Below are positions 1 through 8,553 of a stretch of DNA of 64,000 nt, one piece after another. The stretch is taken from NCBI RefSeq assembly GCF_000007345.1, contig NC_003552.1, positions 4,774,001 to 4,838,000 on the forward strand, given 5' to 3'. How positions within the stretch are numbered: the first letter of the stretch is position 1; every line of letters begins with the position of its first letter. The notes beneath the pieces were generated by a model, which did no database searches, had not been told where the DNA came from, and was given only the letters and a program-made list of their open reading frames with translations. Origin of the DNA: Methanosarcina acetivorans C2A. Its GTDB lineage: Archaea; Halobacteriota; Methanosarcinia; Methanosarcinales; Methanosarcinaceae. Position numbers and translations under genes: made by a program.

Positions 1-2
1 CC

Positions 3-644
3 TGGGAACTTGTACATTCAGACAGTTCCGGTGGGAGAAAGAAAAAATCCGGCACCTCAAACCATAAAGAGCCATTAGGGAAGAAGCCTGAAAGCCCAAT
101 GAACTTAGAGCCTGCCAACTACCTGGAAAAATTCAGACAGGCTTTTTCTGAAAGCAGGATCTGGAAGATATGGGGGATTTCCGTTCTCCTCTACGGAACA
201 ACAGGGATCCTGACTGCAAATTACGCGGACTACAGTGCGGACTTCCTGACAAAACCGGAGCTGGGGCTTGCAATTGCAGCTTCATATGTAGCTGCAATGC
301 TGAGTTCTCTGGCTGCAGGGAGAACAGGTGCAGATTATAAGAAGATAGTAAGGACAGGCCTGGTCCTTGCAACTGCAGGCATTCTGCTCTCGGTAAAAGC
401 CCCTCTACTGGCCTTCTTCCTTATTGGTGCAGGAGGAGGAGCGGCAATTATAGGACTTGTTACTGCCATGTCCAGAATAAGCTCGAGCGGATTTACAATG
501 GGGATCTTTAATACGGGGATCTATGCAGGGCTCGGGATAGTACCCGTTTTTGGGAGTATATTTATAGAGCTTTTAGGCTATGAAAAGGTATTCCTCGGAA
601 GCTCCCTGGTGCTTTTGATGATGCTTTTCGTAAAGTTGGAATAA
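3..644 (+). CDS. MFS-type transporter, C-terminal part (gene cut by window start)
   Basis: The reading frame is open from the first bases of the window through the ATG at 99 to the stop at 644, so the gene begins upstream. What is visible is a polar, Lys/Ser-rich loop (about 32 residues before the ATG) followed by five or six hydrophobic segments with small-residue-rich helices. This is the usual look of the central cytoplasmic loop and C-terminal six-helix half of a major facilitator permease in the cytoplasmic membrane. The substrate cannot be told. A separate short gene starting at 99 is possible but unlikely, because no ribosome-binding site precedes that ATG. Confidence 0.7.
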   Translation, partial: WELVHSDSSGGRKKKSGTSNHKEPLGKKPESPMNLEPANYLEKFRQAFSESRIWKIWGISVLLYGTTGILTANYADYSADFLTKPELGLAIAASYVAAMLSSLAAGRTGADYKKIVRTGLVLATAGILLSVKAPLLAFFLIGAGGGAAIIGLVTAMSRISSSGFTMGIFNTGIYAGLGIVPVFGSIFIELLGYEKVFLGSSLVLLMMLFVKLE

Positions 645-823
645 AAACCGCGAACAAAGAGCAAAAGCCATAAGATAAGGACAAAAACCGGAAAAGAAGA
701 TCAAATATTCTGCGGAGAGACTGTAGATCCTGCATCAGGAACCTTCGAGAATTCACATAAGCTTTAAAAGGCTCAAAAACCCTATCCTATGAATAAGCGT
801 ACCTTTTGAAATCAGGTGATTGA

Positions 824-1309
824 TTGAAAGTAAAGTCGAGAGTTCAGCTGAGGAAAAATGTAAAGAATAAGATGTTAAAAGACCTTGAGTCCACTTTCGG
901 GGAAGAAATGATAGAGCTGGAAAAAAAAACTCTGGAAAAGGTTACTCTGGACGAGTTTTCCCTGATCCTCATGGACAGCAAACCCCTTCTGTTTGAAGTA
1001 GAGGGGCATCTATTCCCTACGGTCCGCGGGGCTCTTGAGATGGAGCTTCAGAAACGTCTTGTTGTGGTAGACAAAGGAGCTATTCAATTCGTTTCAAACG
1101 GAGCGGATATTATGGCTCCCGGAATTCTGGAAGCTGACCCTGAAATAAAAGAGGGAGACTTAGTAATTATAGTTGAAGAGACTCACAGGAAAGCTCTTGC
1201 AATAGGAAAAGCCCTTATGGAAGGGCAGCAGATGGTTGATGCAGATTCGGGAAAAGCCATAAAGTCAATAACTCATGTAGGAGATAAACTCTGGAATTTT
1301 GAATTCTAA
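824..1309 (+). CDS. PUA-domain RNA-binding protein (archaeal MCT-1/Tma20-like)
   Basis: This is a 161-residue protein starting at TTG 824 behind AGGTGAT. The N-terminal half (about 1-75) is the small alpha/beta domain typical of archaeal MCT-1/Tma20-like proteins (DUF1947 type). The C-terminal half (about 77-155) reads as a PUA domain, with the VVVDKGAIQFVSNGADIMAPGI core and a GDLV strand. PUA proteins of this type bind RNA or the small ribosomal subunit; the exact target in archaea is not established. A TATA-like AAGCTTTAAAAGG lies at about 758-770. A 16-bp piece of the 3' end (1295-1310) is repeated directly just after the gene at 1344-1359. Confidence 0.8.
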   Translation: MKVKSRVQLRKNVKNKMLKDLESTFGEEMIELEKKTLEKVTLDEFSLILMDSKPLLFEVEGHLFPTVRGALEMELQKRLVVVDKGAIQFVSNGADIMAPGILEADPEIKEGDLVIIVEETHRKALAIGKALMEGQQMVDADSGKAIKSITHVGDKLWNFEF

Positions 1310-1359
1310 GGGAGTTATATTTTGAGTTTTTCAGAGAGCTCTTAATTTTGAATTCTAAG
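1295..1359 (+). repeat. Direct repeat overlapping 3' end of the PUA gene
   Basis: The 16 bases AATTTTGAATTCTAAG occur at 1295-1310, containing the stop codon of the PUA gene, and again at 1344-1359. This looks like a small local duplication of the gene end. No function is evident. Confidence 0.6.
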
Positions 1360-1532
1360 AGAGCTCTGAAGAAAGATTCCGCTGGAAAGAAAACGTTCCT
1401 GCAGCAAACGAAAAAAACTCCTGAACAAAAGTTGGGAACCATTGTGGCTTTATAATAGCAAAATTAATTAATATAGATCCCAATATAGGTCAGTACTATC
1501 CAAATATAAAAAAATACAAAAGGCGTGCATAA

Positions 1533-1913
1533 ATGGCAAAACTCATAGACAAGATCCTTGGCGGCAATGTAAAAAGCTCAACCAGTGCCGAAGATTACAC
1601 TGAAATTGACCTCAGCAAATATGAAGAAGTTCTGGAGGACGAGCCTGCAGAGACTTACGTAAAAATTGCAGAAGTCTCAAGCATCAACCAGGTATCCGCA
1701 CTCAAGCAGGAGATTTACAACGGGAACATCCTTATGGTAGACATCTCAAACATCAGGGGCGACGACCTGCTAAGGGACAGGGTTTTAAAAGAGCTGAAAG
1801 ATGTTGTTGTCGATGTCCACGGAGATATTGCAGGTGTCAAAGGGAACACTGTGATCGTAACTCCTACAGGCATTAAAATCGACAGATCAAAGATTATTGG
1901 TGGAAAATATTGA
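1533..1913 (+). CDS. sepF: SepF-like cell division protein
   Basis: This 126-residue protein has a short amphipathic start (MAKLIDKILGG), an acidic linker, then a compact SepF domain (about 40-122) with the pattern ...VKIAEVSSINQV...NGNILMVDIS...L..LKDVVVDVHGDIAGV. In archaea SepF anchors the FtsZ ring to the membrane through its N-terminal amphipathic helix, which is visible here. The length is normal for archaeal SepF. The stop codon overlaps the TTG start of the ZPR1 gene (TTGA), so the two are probably translated from one mRNA. A TATA-like ATTAATTAATATAG lies near 1464. Confidence 0.85.
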   Translation: MAKLIDKILGGNVKSSTSAEDYTEIDLSKYEEVLEDEPAETYVKIAEVSSINQVSALKQEIYNGNILMVDISNIRGDDLLRDRVLKELKDVVVDVHGDIAGVKGNTVIVTPTGIKIDRSKIIGGKY

Positions 1914-2554
1914 ATCAGGATCATTTTAAGAGAGAAAACTTTGAGACAAGGATCTCCTGCCCTCTGTGTCAGAGCGACCTTGTAATGAAATGGCAGAGAG
2001 ATAACATTCCCTATTTCGGGGAGGTCATGTACATAACTGCAAGATGCCAGTGCAGTTTCCGTTTTGCAGATACAATGATTCTCTCCAGCAAAGAACCCAT
2101 GCGCTATAAGCTGTCAGTTGAGAGCCCGGAAGACCTGGAAGCAAGAGTCATCCGCTCAACCTCAGGAACGATCCGCATTCCTGAGATGGGAATTATTGTC
2201 GAGCCCGGTACGGTTTCTGATTCGTATATAACGAACATCGAAGGTGTGCTGCAGAGGGTTCAGAAGGTCCTTATGACCGCGAGCAAATGGGTACAGGAGG
2301 ATGAAGAAAAATTTGCCCGCAGCCAGGAACTCCTGTGCATGCTCGATGAAGTAATCGAAGGTAAGAGAACAATTACAGTCATCGTAGAAGACCCCCTCGG
2401 AAACAGTGCAATTATTTCGAAAAAAGCTGTTGCTACCAAACTCTCAAAGGAAGAGGCTGAAAAGCTTAATACAGGCATGATAGTTTTCGATGTTGACAAA
2501 TCCGAACTTGAACACGACGTTTCGGACAACGTCAAGCCCCTCGGAGGAGATTAA
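1910..2554 (+). CDS. ZPR1-type zinc finger protein
   Basis: This 214-residue protein starts at TTG 1910, overlapping the sepF stop by 4 nt. The N-terminal zinc finger is CPLC (Cys17, Cys20) paired with CQC (Cys46, Cys48), followed by the all-beta ZPR1 domain (about 55-200). Archaeal homologues carry one ZPR1 domain, where eukaryotic ZPR1 carries two. Eukaryotic ZPR1 binds and helps fold translation elongation factor 1A; a similar role in archaea is inference. Its coupling to sepF is co-expression evidence only. Confidence 0.85.
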   Translation: MNQDHFKRENFETRISCPLCQSDLVMKWQRDNIPYFGEVMYITARCQCSFRFADTMILSSKEPMRYKLSVESPEDLEARVIRSTSGTIRIPEMGIIVEPGTVSDSYITNIEGVLQRVQKVLMTASKWVQEDEEKFARSQELLCMLDEVIEGKRTITVIVEDPLGNSAIISKKAVATKLSKEEAEKLNTGMIVFDVDKSELEHDVSDNVKPLGGD

Positions 2555-2593
2555 TTCTTTTTTCCGATTTTTCTAACAGCCCAACCAGGATTT

Positions 2594-2610
2594 TGGGGGT
2601 AGTGCCCCCA
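2594..2610 (+). terminator. Hairpin terminator after sepF-zpr1
   Basis: A perfect 6-bp stem (TGGGGG/CCCCCA) with a 5-nt loop lies 40 bp after the ZPR1 stop and is followed by a T-rich tract (TATAGTTATTTACTTTTATTT). Position and form fit a transcript end. Confidence 0.6.
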
Positions 2611-2874
2611 TATAGTTATTTACTTTTATTTCAATAAAGGCAATCACGTCAAGGGCTGAGCAGGCACTTTCCCACCCACATAAAGCAGCAGGGATGCCGC
2701 AAAAGGTTCACAGCATCTCATAATACGCAGCAATATCCATAATGCGGAACGAAGTCCCGTTTAAGGCACAAATAATACAATACCGGGATAATGATGCGTT
2801 ATTTTCTGACTGAGGCACTTAATAATACGAATTATCACAAAAATTAACTGAAATCACGATAATACGGTGAAGGT
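2611..2874. other. Intergenic region before proS
   Basis: There is no credible gene here. The stretch contains several short AATACG/ATAATGCG-like words (about 2720-2865) and AT-rich segments such as TTAATAATACGAATTATC that may form the proS promoter. The proS ribosome-binding site GGTGAAGG lies immediately before the start codon. Confidence 0.5.
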
Positions 2875-4317
2875 ATGGCAGAAAGCGAAAAAGAAGCAGC
2901 ACTCCCTCCAAAAGAGGAATTCAGCGATTGGTATAACGAACTCCTGTGGATGGCAGAAATAATGGACGTCCGTTACCCTGTAAAGGGGCTTTATGTCTGG
3001 TACCCCTTCGGTTTTGCCATCAGGAGGAGTACTTACAATATCATAAGGGAAATTCTCGATAACAGTGGGCACCAGGAAACCCTTTTTCCCCTGCTGATCC
3101 CTGAAAACGAGTTTATGAAAGAAGCCGAGCACATCAAAGGCTTTGAAAATGAGGTATACTGGGTCACTCATGGTGGAAAAGACTCTCTTGACATCCCCCT
3201 GGCGCTCCGCCCCACAAGTGAGACTGCCATTTATCCTATGTACAAGATGTGGGTCAGGTCTCATGCAGATTTCCCTATCAAACTCTACCAGATAGTCAAC
3301 ACTTTCCGCTATGAGACAAAGCATACCCGCCCTCTGATAAGGCTCAGGGAGATTACTTCTTTTAAAGAAGCCCATACCGTGCATGCCACCTGGGAAGATG
3401 CGGAAGCCCAGGTAAAGGAAGCTGTTGAACTTTACACCGAGATCTACCGCAGGCTGGCAGTTCCTGTGCTCCGCTCAAGGAGACCAGACTGGGATAAGTT
3501 CCCGGGCGCTGATTACACCGATGCCATTGACGCCATGATGCCTGACGGAAGAACCCTTCAGATAGGAACCGTCCACCACCTTGGCGACAACTTCGCAAAG
3601 ACTTTCGATATAAAGTACGAAGCCCCTGACGGCGAACAGCGCTATGCACACCAGACCTGTTACGGAATTTCGGAGCGGTCTATTGCAGCCACAATCTCCA
3701 TCCACGGAGATGACAAAGGGCTTGTCCTGCCTCCTGAAATCGCACCTGTTCAGGTGGTCATTATCCCGATCATTTTCAAGAAAGGAGCAGAAGAAGTGCT
3801 TGCAGCCTGCAGGGATGTTCAGGAACGCCTGAAGAAAACGGGGGTTAAGGTTGAAATTGATGCAAGCGACCTGCGCCCCGGAGCAAAGTATTACAGATGG
3901 GAAATGAAAGGCGTGCCCCTCAGACTTGAAATCGGACCTAGAGACCTGGAAAACAATGTCGCGGTTTCGGTCCGGAGAGACACCGGGGAAAAAGAACAGA
4001 TTCCCCTTCCGGAGATAGAGACCGGAGTGCTTCAGAAATTTGAAGCAATCCAGAACAGCCTTTATGAAAAAGCCAAAGTCGGACTCGAAAGCCGCATCTT
4101 TGATTGCACCGAACTTGAAGAAGTAAAGGAAAAGATCCAGAAAGGGGTTGCAACAATTCCCTGGTGCGGTAAAAAAGAGTGCGGGCTTGCAATGGAAGAC
4201 CGGATAGGCGCAGGTATCCTGGGAATTCCCCTGACCCCAAGAGGAAAAGGAAAGGAGAAATGTCCTGTTTGCGGAGCAGAAACCGAAACCCGCGTTTACG
4301 TTGCGAGAACATACTGA
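2875..4317 (+). CDS. proS: Prolyl-tRNA synthetase, archaeal/eukaryotic type
   Basis: This 480-residue cytoplasmic class II aminoacyl-tRNA synthetase attaches proline to tRNA-Pro. Class II motif 2 appears as [17 protein letters not shown] with the following FKEAHT, and motif 3 as [10 protein letters not shown]. The anticodon-binding domain spans about 280-380. The C-terminal extension carries Cys pairs (CGKKECG and CPVCG) and ends in the Tyr expected of the archaeal/eukaryotic zinc-binding type. The start ATG 2875 follows GGTGAAGG. Length is standard and no defect is visible. Confidence 0.97.
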
Positions 4318-4363
4318 GCCTACTGAGCCCTGCAAACGCTCTTTCATAAATTTCGACAGAAAA

Positions 4364-4386
4364 AATATGGGGAAGAATCCCATATT
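4364..4386 (+). terminator. Hairpin after proS
   Basis: AATATGGG and CCCATATT form a perfect 8-bp stem around the loop GAAGAAT, 47 bp after the proS stop. A pyrimidine-rich tract with CTTTTTC follows. It is a probable transcription terminator. Confidence 0.5.
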
Positions 4387-4856
4387 CCTGGCTTTTTCTT
4401 ATCCCTCTTCCCTTAAAGAATTCGAGCTTACAGAGATAAGGGTGGTGCAGCGGAAAACTGCAAACCCTTATATTTCATTTTAAAAAAACTGGCAGCATTT
4501 CCTGATAAAGCTCTCCTTCAGAGAAGTTATATCTATTTTTATCCCTTAGTTTCCGGAAACAGTACCATATTTCTACATTGAAGGGAACTCATGTCATTAA
4601 TCAATTGATCTTTATTAGAAAGTTCACAGCGACAAACTTACAGACCGCGAAATTAGAGTAAAATAAAGTAAAGTTAATTTGAGTAGAATCAAATTATAAT
4701 TGATTGCAGATAAATATTAAATACTAAGTAAAAGAATTCTTCACTAGACTTCGAGTAGATTTACACCAATTCACCCCCCAATACCGTATACGAAACTGAC
4801 GGATTTATGTAAAACCCAATCCCAGATGAATTTTTGAGGATTATTTAAGTTTGAAA
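4387..4856. other. AT-rich intergenic region upstream of the repeat array
   Basis: No gene is supported. The stretch is very AT-rich from about 4600, with AAATAAAGTAAAGTTAATTT-like words. GATTATTTAAGT near 4840 is a plausible TATA box; if used, transcription would start inside the tandem repeat that follows and the array would lie in the 5' untranslated region. Confidence 0.4.
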
Positions 4857-5068
4857 ATTACATATTGAAATTACATATTGAGAATTACATATTGAGAATT
4901 ACATATTGAGAATTACATATTGAGAATTACATATTGAGAATTACATATTGAAATTACATATTGAGAATTACATATTGAGAATTACATATTGAAATTACAT
5001 ATTGAGAATTACATATTGAGAATTACATATTGAAATTACATATTGAAATTACATATTGAAATTACATT
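4857..5068 (+). repeat. Tandem repeat array, 15 copies of a 13/14-bp unit
   Basis: There are fifteen complete uninterrupted copies of ATTACATATTGA followed by either A (13-bp form) or GA (14-bp form), then a partial copy (ATTACATT). The order of lengths from 4857 is 13,14,14,14,14,14,13,14,14,13,14,14,13,13,13. The array ends about 65 bp before the start codon of the TIGR00303 gene. Degenerate forms of the same words recur after that gene at about 6370-6436. Confidence 0.95.
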
Positions 5069-5133
5069 AATTTGAGAGTTATCTACAATTTATTTGTACA
5101 CACCTATCTACGATTTCATAGAGGAGATATAAT

Positions 5134-6183
5134 ATGGCCTGGATCGACCCGGAAGTAACGAAAAAGCCTAAAAAACCAATGTTTTTATGCGTGCTTTCCA
5201 ATACCAAAACCGCACATATCCCGAAGCTCTCAGCAGCAGGGAAAACGGCTGAACTTACGGATTATACACCGGCGGGGGATGCGGAACTTATAGAAACAGG
5301 AAACATTATCAGCGTACCAGTTCTTCCCATGACTCCTCCCTATGATACCCCTACCCCTGCAATAATGACACGTTCGGCGCTGAAACTGACAGAGGCACCT
5401 TACCATTTTATCAACTCCGGCCTGATCGTGACCCCGGAAGTCCCCTGCATTGACCTGAAAGCAAAGCCCGGAGAAGACATACGGGAGCCTATTGCAGTGC
5501 GGGACGTACAGGGCATCTACGAGCGGGCAAAATTCCTTGCCAAGAGGCTCAGAAGCCAGATAGACCACGTAGTTATCGGGGAGAGCATACCTGGTGGCAC
5601 AACAACAGCGATGGGAGTATTAAATGCACTCGGGTATAACGGAAACGTCAGCAGCAGTGCTGATGAAAACCCGCTCGAGCTCAAAAAGCAGGTCGTTGAA
5701 GAAGGTATGAAAGCCTCAGGCCTGACCTTTGGCAGCTTGAAAGATGAGCCCATGAAAGCCATTGCCTGCATGGGAGATCCCATGATGCCTGCGGTCATCG
5801 GTCTTGTGGCAGGTTTTCAGGGCACGGAGGTCGATGTTGTCCTTGCCGGCGGAACTCAGATGGCAGCGGTCTATGCCATTATCAAACACCTGGGCTTTAA
5901 CACCGAAAAGCTCGCAATCGCGACAACCCGTTACGTAGTAGAGGATAAATCCGCACACTTCGTAGAACTCACAAAAACTCTGGAAGTACCGGTAGTCTAC
6001 ATTGCTGACCCCGGTTTTGGAAAATCATCCCTGAAAGGACTTCACAGGTACGAAACCGGCACGATAAAGGAAGGTGCAGGTGCCGGAGGTGCCATGTATC
6101 TTGCAGGCCTTTTCGGAGTCACCCAGGATGAATTCCGGTCCGAAGTGGAAAACGTTTGCAAATTGCTTAAAGCCGGGCAGTGA
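5134..6183 (+). CDS. TIGR00303/UPF0284 family protein, CobT-like phosphoribosyltransferase
   Basis: This 349-residue protein belongs to the archaeal family related to nicotinate-nucleotide-dimethylbenzimidazole phosphoribosyltransferase (CobT). Visible landmarks are the Gly/Thr-rich [20 protein letters not shown] loop (about 150-170), the [11 protein letters not shown] segment (about 236-246) and the Gly-rich C-terminal [11 protein letters not shown]. CobT attaches the lower-ligand base during cobamide assembly. Methanosarcina needs large amounts of corrinoids for methyl transfer, so a role in cobamide nucleotide-loop assembly is plausible, but the archaeal substrate is inference. The start ATG 5134 follows GAGGAG. 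It is monocistronic between the tandem array and a terminator. Confidence 0.8.
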   Translation: MAWIDPEVTKKPKKPMFLCVLSNTKTAHIPKLSAAGKTAELTDYTPAGDAELIETGNIISVPVLPMTPPYDTPTPAIMTRSALKLTEAPYHFINSGLIVTPEVPCIDLKAKPGEDIREPIAVRDVQGIYERAKFLAKRLRSQIDHVVIGESIPGGTTTAMGVLNALGYNGNVSSSADENPLELKKQVVEEGMKASGLTFGSLKDEPMKAIACMGDPMMPAVIGLVAGFQGTEVDVVLAGGTQMAAVYAIIKHLGFNTEKLAIATTRYVVEDKSAHFVELTKTLEVPVVYIADPGFGKSSLKGLHRYETGTIKEGAGAGGAMYLAGLFGVTQDEFRSEVENVCKLLKAGQ

Positions 6184-6369
6184 AAAAGGAAACCGCTTTT
6201 CAGCAAAACTCAACCTTTCTTTTTTACCTTCCTTTCTCTTCATTTTATGCAGGAGATTTCAACGACCGGCGCAGTTTATTCAAAAGCTGGTTTACAATAT
6301 CCGGTGTACCTCCGGCTAAGAGATAAGGAAAAAGAACCATTATCCTTTGAAATGAAGAATGAAGAGTTT

Positions 6370-6436
6370 TACATATCCAGGAATAGTTTCACATACTGAG
6401 AATTACACATACTGAAATAGTTTCACATATCCAGGG
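6370..6436 (+). repeat. Degenerate relatives of the 4857-5068 repeat
   Basis: Words of the type TTACATATCCAGGAATAG, TTTCACATACTGAGAA, TTACACATACTGAAATAG and TTTCACATATCCAGG follow each other about 190 bp after the TIGR00303 gene. They resemble diverged ATTACATATTGAGA units, so that gene is flanked by two related arrays. Confidence 0.55.
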
Positions 6437-6470
6437 ATAAAACATTACAGCGGTAAAAAAGTAAAAATTA

Positions 6471-6492
6471 AGAGCCTTTGCAGGCTCTTTTT
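6471..6492 (+). terminator. Rho-independent-like terminator
   Basis: AGAGCCT and AGGCTCT form a perfect 7-bp stem around a TTGC loop, followed by five T. It lies about 290 bp after the TIGR00303 stop and 54 bp after the end of the convergent zinc-ribbon gene, so it may serve either direction. Confidence 0.75.
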
Positions 6493-6545
6493 CGAAAAAC
6501 TAAATTTGGGTATTCTAACTTTCCGTGAAAAAAACTTTTTTAAGA

Positions 6546-6800
6546 TTAGCTCTCCACTATAGCATTCTGAGCGTTTTCGGAAACCTCCAGTCCAGTTACA
6601 GAAGACGCCCTTTGGGCAAACGGCTTCTGTGAATGATGCATGCCACTCCCCCCAGAGAGACAGACCTCAGAACTCACGCGTCCGCAGCTCCTACAGTAGT
6701 AGAAAACATTCGAACCTATTACCTGGCGTTTCAGCCAGGCCTTGCACTCGATGCAAAACGTAGGGGCATCAAAATTTACCATGCAGGACTCCTCAGTCAT
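6546..6800 (-). CDS. Small zinc-finger-like protein of unknown function
   Basis: This 84-residue protein has two Cys pairs, CIEC (about 17-20) and CRSC (about 36-39), separated by a short strand-rich stretch, which is the layout of a zinc ribbon. The C-terminal half is low in hydrophobics and looks disordered. Its ATG (6798-6800) overlaps the stop of the upstream zinc-ribbon reading frame (6793-6795), a sign of translational coupling. No family is recognised. The convergent plus-strand frame over the neighbour was judged a shadow. Confidence 0.55.
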   Translation of the reverse strand: MTEESCMVNFDAPTFCIECKAWLKRQVIGSNVFYYCRSCGRVSSEVCLSGGSGMHHSQKPFAQRASSVTGLEVSENAQNAIVES

Positions 6801-6956
6801 ATATCATGATTGAGTCGAGCCTTGCAGTGCCTGTTATTGTCCAGTACTTGCAAATAGGACAGTACTGTCTTCCACCATCTGCACTCATTTCAAGCTTACC
6901 GTTACATTTTGGACATATTTTTAGATGTTTCGTGAATAAGCCCCCTTATTCTCCAT
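6793..6956 (-). pseudogene. Zinc-ribbon small protein with a 1-nt frameshift in a G run
   Basis: Reading leftward from an ATG at 6956-6954 with AGGT upstream, the frame runs into a stop after 11 codons. One extra G in the five-G run (6941-6945) would instead give a continuous 54-residue protein with CPKC and CPIC pairs around GKLEMSADGGRQY, ending at 6793 and overlapping the start of the next small zinc-finger gene. The downstream part has no start codon of its own before an internal ATG. It may be a true recent frameshift, a slippery site that is bypassed in vivo, or a sequencing error. Confidence 0.6.
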
Positions 6957-7697
6957 TTTTAACCTATGAGGTCAAACAGTCAGAAGCGCGACCGGGACCG
7001 AAGAGTGTCTCAAATTTCAGAAAGAAACTGATAAGATACCCAACAGTAAAGCGAGCAACTGAACCTAAACCCCTAATACTAAAATTTTACATAAAGCCGG
7101 AAGAGGCTTCATACTGGTTGGAATCCCCCGGAAAGGCCTTTAAGTAAAGGAGTTTTAAGCTAAACTGGCTTAAACTGCTTAAAATGAATCCTATCCGATT
7201 TCGCCACCAAAAGCTGTAAAATGCTACTCATTATATTACTCATAATAGGATATAAGGTTTATCTCGCAAATAGGTATTTATAAAGAAAGGAAAAGAAGAG
7301 GGAAGCCGAGAATCTAATATAAAAAGCTAGCCAGGATATATAGAAAAAATAAAATATGGGTCATATAAATCCGTTAGTTGAATGGATATCAAATTCAAGG
7401 CTATAAAACAAATATAAAAATTAGATTAGCATTGAACTCAATGATACCGAACATTGGCCTCAAAGTTATAAAGCAAAGATAATAAATGAATGAAAAGCAA
7501 GTCAAGAGGAAATTAAATAAAAGCATTGGTAAAATAACATAGCAACGGACGAAAACCCCAACTAAAGGCAAATTTATTATAAGTCCTCCCCAGTTACAGT
7601 TTGTGAAAGAAGCCTCAAGCGAAATATATAAATAAGATTATCGCTTTAGGAGTGTTCGCGACAGGGTGAGCAACAAATAACACACCCGAGCACATGA
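6957..7697. other. Long AT-rich intergenic region before the tRNA cluster
   Basis: No credible protein gene is seen on either strand; the plus-strand frame at 6806-7147 shows no protein-like composition and covers the minus-strand zinc ribbon. From about 7150 the sequence is very AT-rich. TATA-like words occur at about 7275 (TTTATAAAG) and 7622 (AAATATATAAATAAG); the second is the likelier promoter for the tRNA-Asn precursor. Confidence 0.45.
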
Positions 7698-7770
7698 GCC
7701 GCTTTAACTCAGTTGGTAGAGTGTCTGGCTGTTAACCAGAATGTCGTAGGTTCGAGCCCTGCAAGCGGCG
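7698..7770 (+). tRNA. tRNA-Asn (anticodon GTT)
   Basis: It folds as a full cloverleaf: acceptor GCCGCTT/AAGCGGC, anticodon stem TCTGG/CCAGA with loop CTGTTAA (anticodon GTT at 7731-7733), T arm GTAGG-TTCGAGC-CCTGC, discriminator G, no encoded CCA. The gene is identical base for base to the copy at 8051-8123. Confidence 0.97.
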
Positions 7771-7877
7771 TAAAACTTTTGCATAAACTATAGCGCTTTT
7801 TCTAAAAGAGAGAAACACATGCAAAAAGTTTATTATTAAAGCCTTACTAACATAATTGAAGCGCTATGCGACAGGGA

Positions 7878-7952
7878 GGGCCCGTAGCTCAGTCAGGTTA
7901 GAGCGCTCGGCTCATAACCGAGCGGTCACCGGTTCAAATCCGGTCAGGCCCA
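7878..7952 (+). tRNA. tRNA-Met (anticodon CAT), probably elongator
   Basis: It forms a cloverleaf with acceptor GGGCCCG/CAGGCCC (one C-A mismatch at the sixth pair), anticodon stem CTCGG/CCGAG with loop CTCATAA (CAT), and T arm ACCGG-TTCAAAT-CCGGT. It lacks the AGCGGG acceptor of archaeal initiator tRNA. CAT-anticodon tRNAs also include the Ile species whose C34 is modified to agmatidine, so the identity is probable rather than certain. Confidence 0.9.
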
Positions 7953-8050
7953 TAAATCCATAAAGACCCATAAAAATTATATCCAAAGAATCTTCTGCAT
8001 AAGGAGGTTTTAAGGAAAAAAACCCAAATTCGAAAGCGTCCAACCCGAAA

Positions 8051-8123
8051 GCCGCTTTAACTCAGTTGGTAGAGTGTCTGGCTGTTAACCAGAATGTCGT
8101 AGGTTCGAGCCCTGCAAGCGGCG
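8051..8123 (+). tRNA. tRNA-Asn (anticodon GTT), second copy
   Basis: This is an exact 73-nt duplicate of the tRNA at 7698-7770, with different flanks. The two copies flank the tRNA-Met gene. The protein-like frame starting at 8066 is only a read-through of this tRNA and is not a gene. Confidence 0.97.
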
Positions 8124-8553
8124 TAATAAATCTCACCACTTTTTTAAATACAACTTTTTTAAATATCAATTTTTTTAAATATCGCGTTTTTGTTTTGATT
8201 CCTTTTGCCACTTTTTTTCAGATTCTAATTTCATACCCTGGGATTTGTATGCTCGATTCATTTTTAGTACCTGAAGCCTGTAATTTATCCAGTCTTAAAA
8301 TCTCCGAAACGCTTAATAATTCTGAATAGAATACTTTTTAAACAACAGATAGGGAGGGAAAGCATCAGGAAGTTTGGAGCAGGGAAAGCCTGATGCAATG
8401 TACCAGCAGAACAACTGAAAAAATTATTAAATATGGTGAAAAGAATAACTAGATAAATCATTTCTATTCATTACTACCTACCTTTCAACCAAATCCTCTG
8501 GTACCACTTACCATCCAATTGACTGTTACTCAATCAGACTGAGGTTTATATAT
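8124..8553. other. Intergenic region with an inverted repeat upstream of aldolase
   Basis: There is no gene. The stretch holds a T-rich tract directly after the tRNA (8140-8180, probable termination) and a perfect 8-bp inverted repeat GCATCAGG (8362-8369)/CCTGATGC (8389-8396) with a 19-nt loop. The aldolase start lacks a strong Shine-Dalgarno sequence; AGACTGAGGTTTATATAT directly precedes it. Confidence 0.5.

Noticed and set aside
4857-5068. CRISPR array
   Set aside because: The 13/14-bp units are directly adjacent with no spacers, and no cas genes are in the window.
6806-7147. 113-codon plus-strand frame
   Set aside because: It lies opposite the zinc-ribbon reading frame, has no protein-like pattern, and its length follows from the base composition.
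8066-8329. 87-codon frame starting inside the second tRNA-Asn
   Set aside because: It begins in the tRNA and continues into T-rich spacer; composition is Phe/Leu-rich with no motif and no ribosome-binding site.
8362-8396. C/D-box small RNA
   Set aside because: The inverted repeat and a TGATGC word suggested one, but neither a proper C box (RTGATGA) nor matched C'/D' boxes can be placed.
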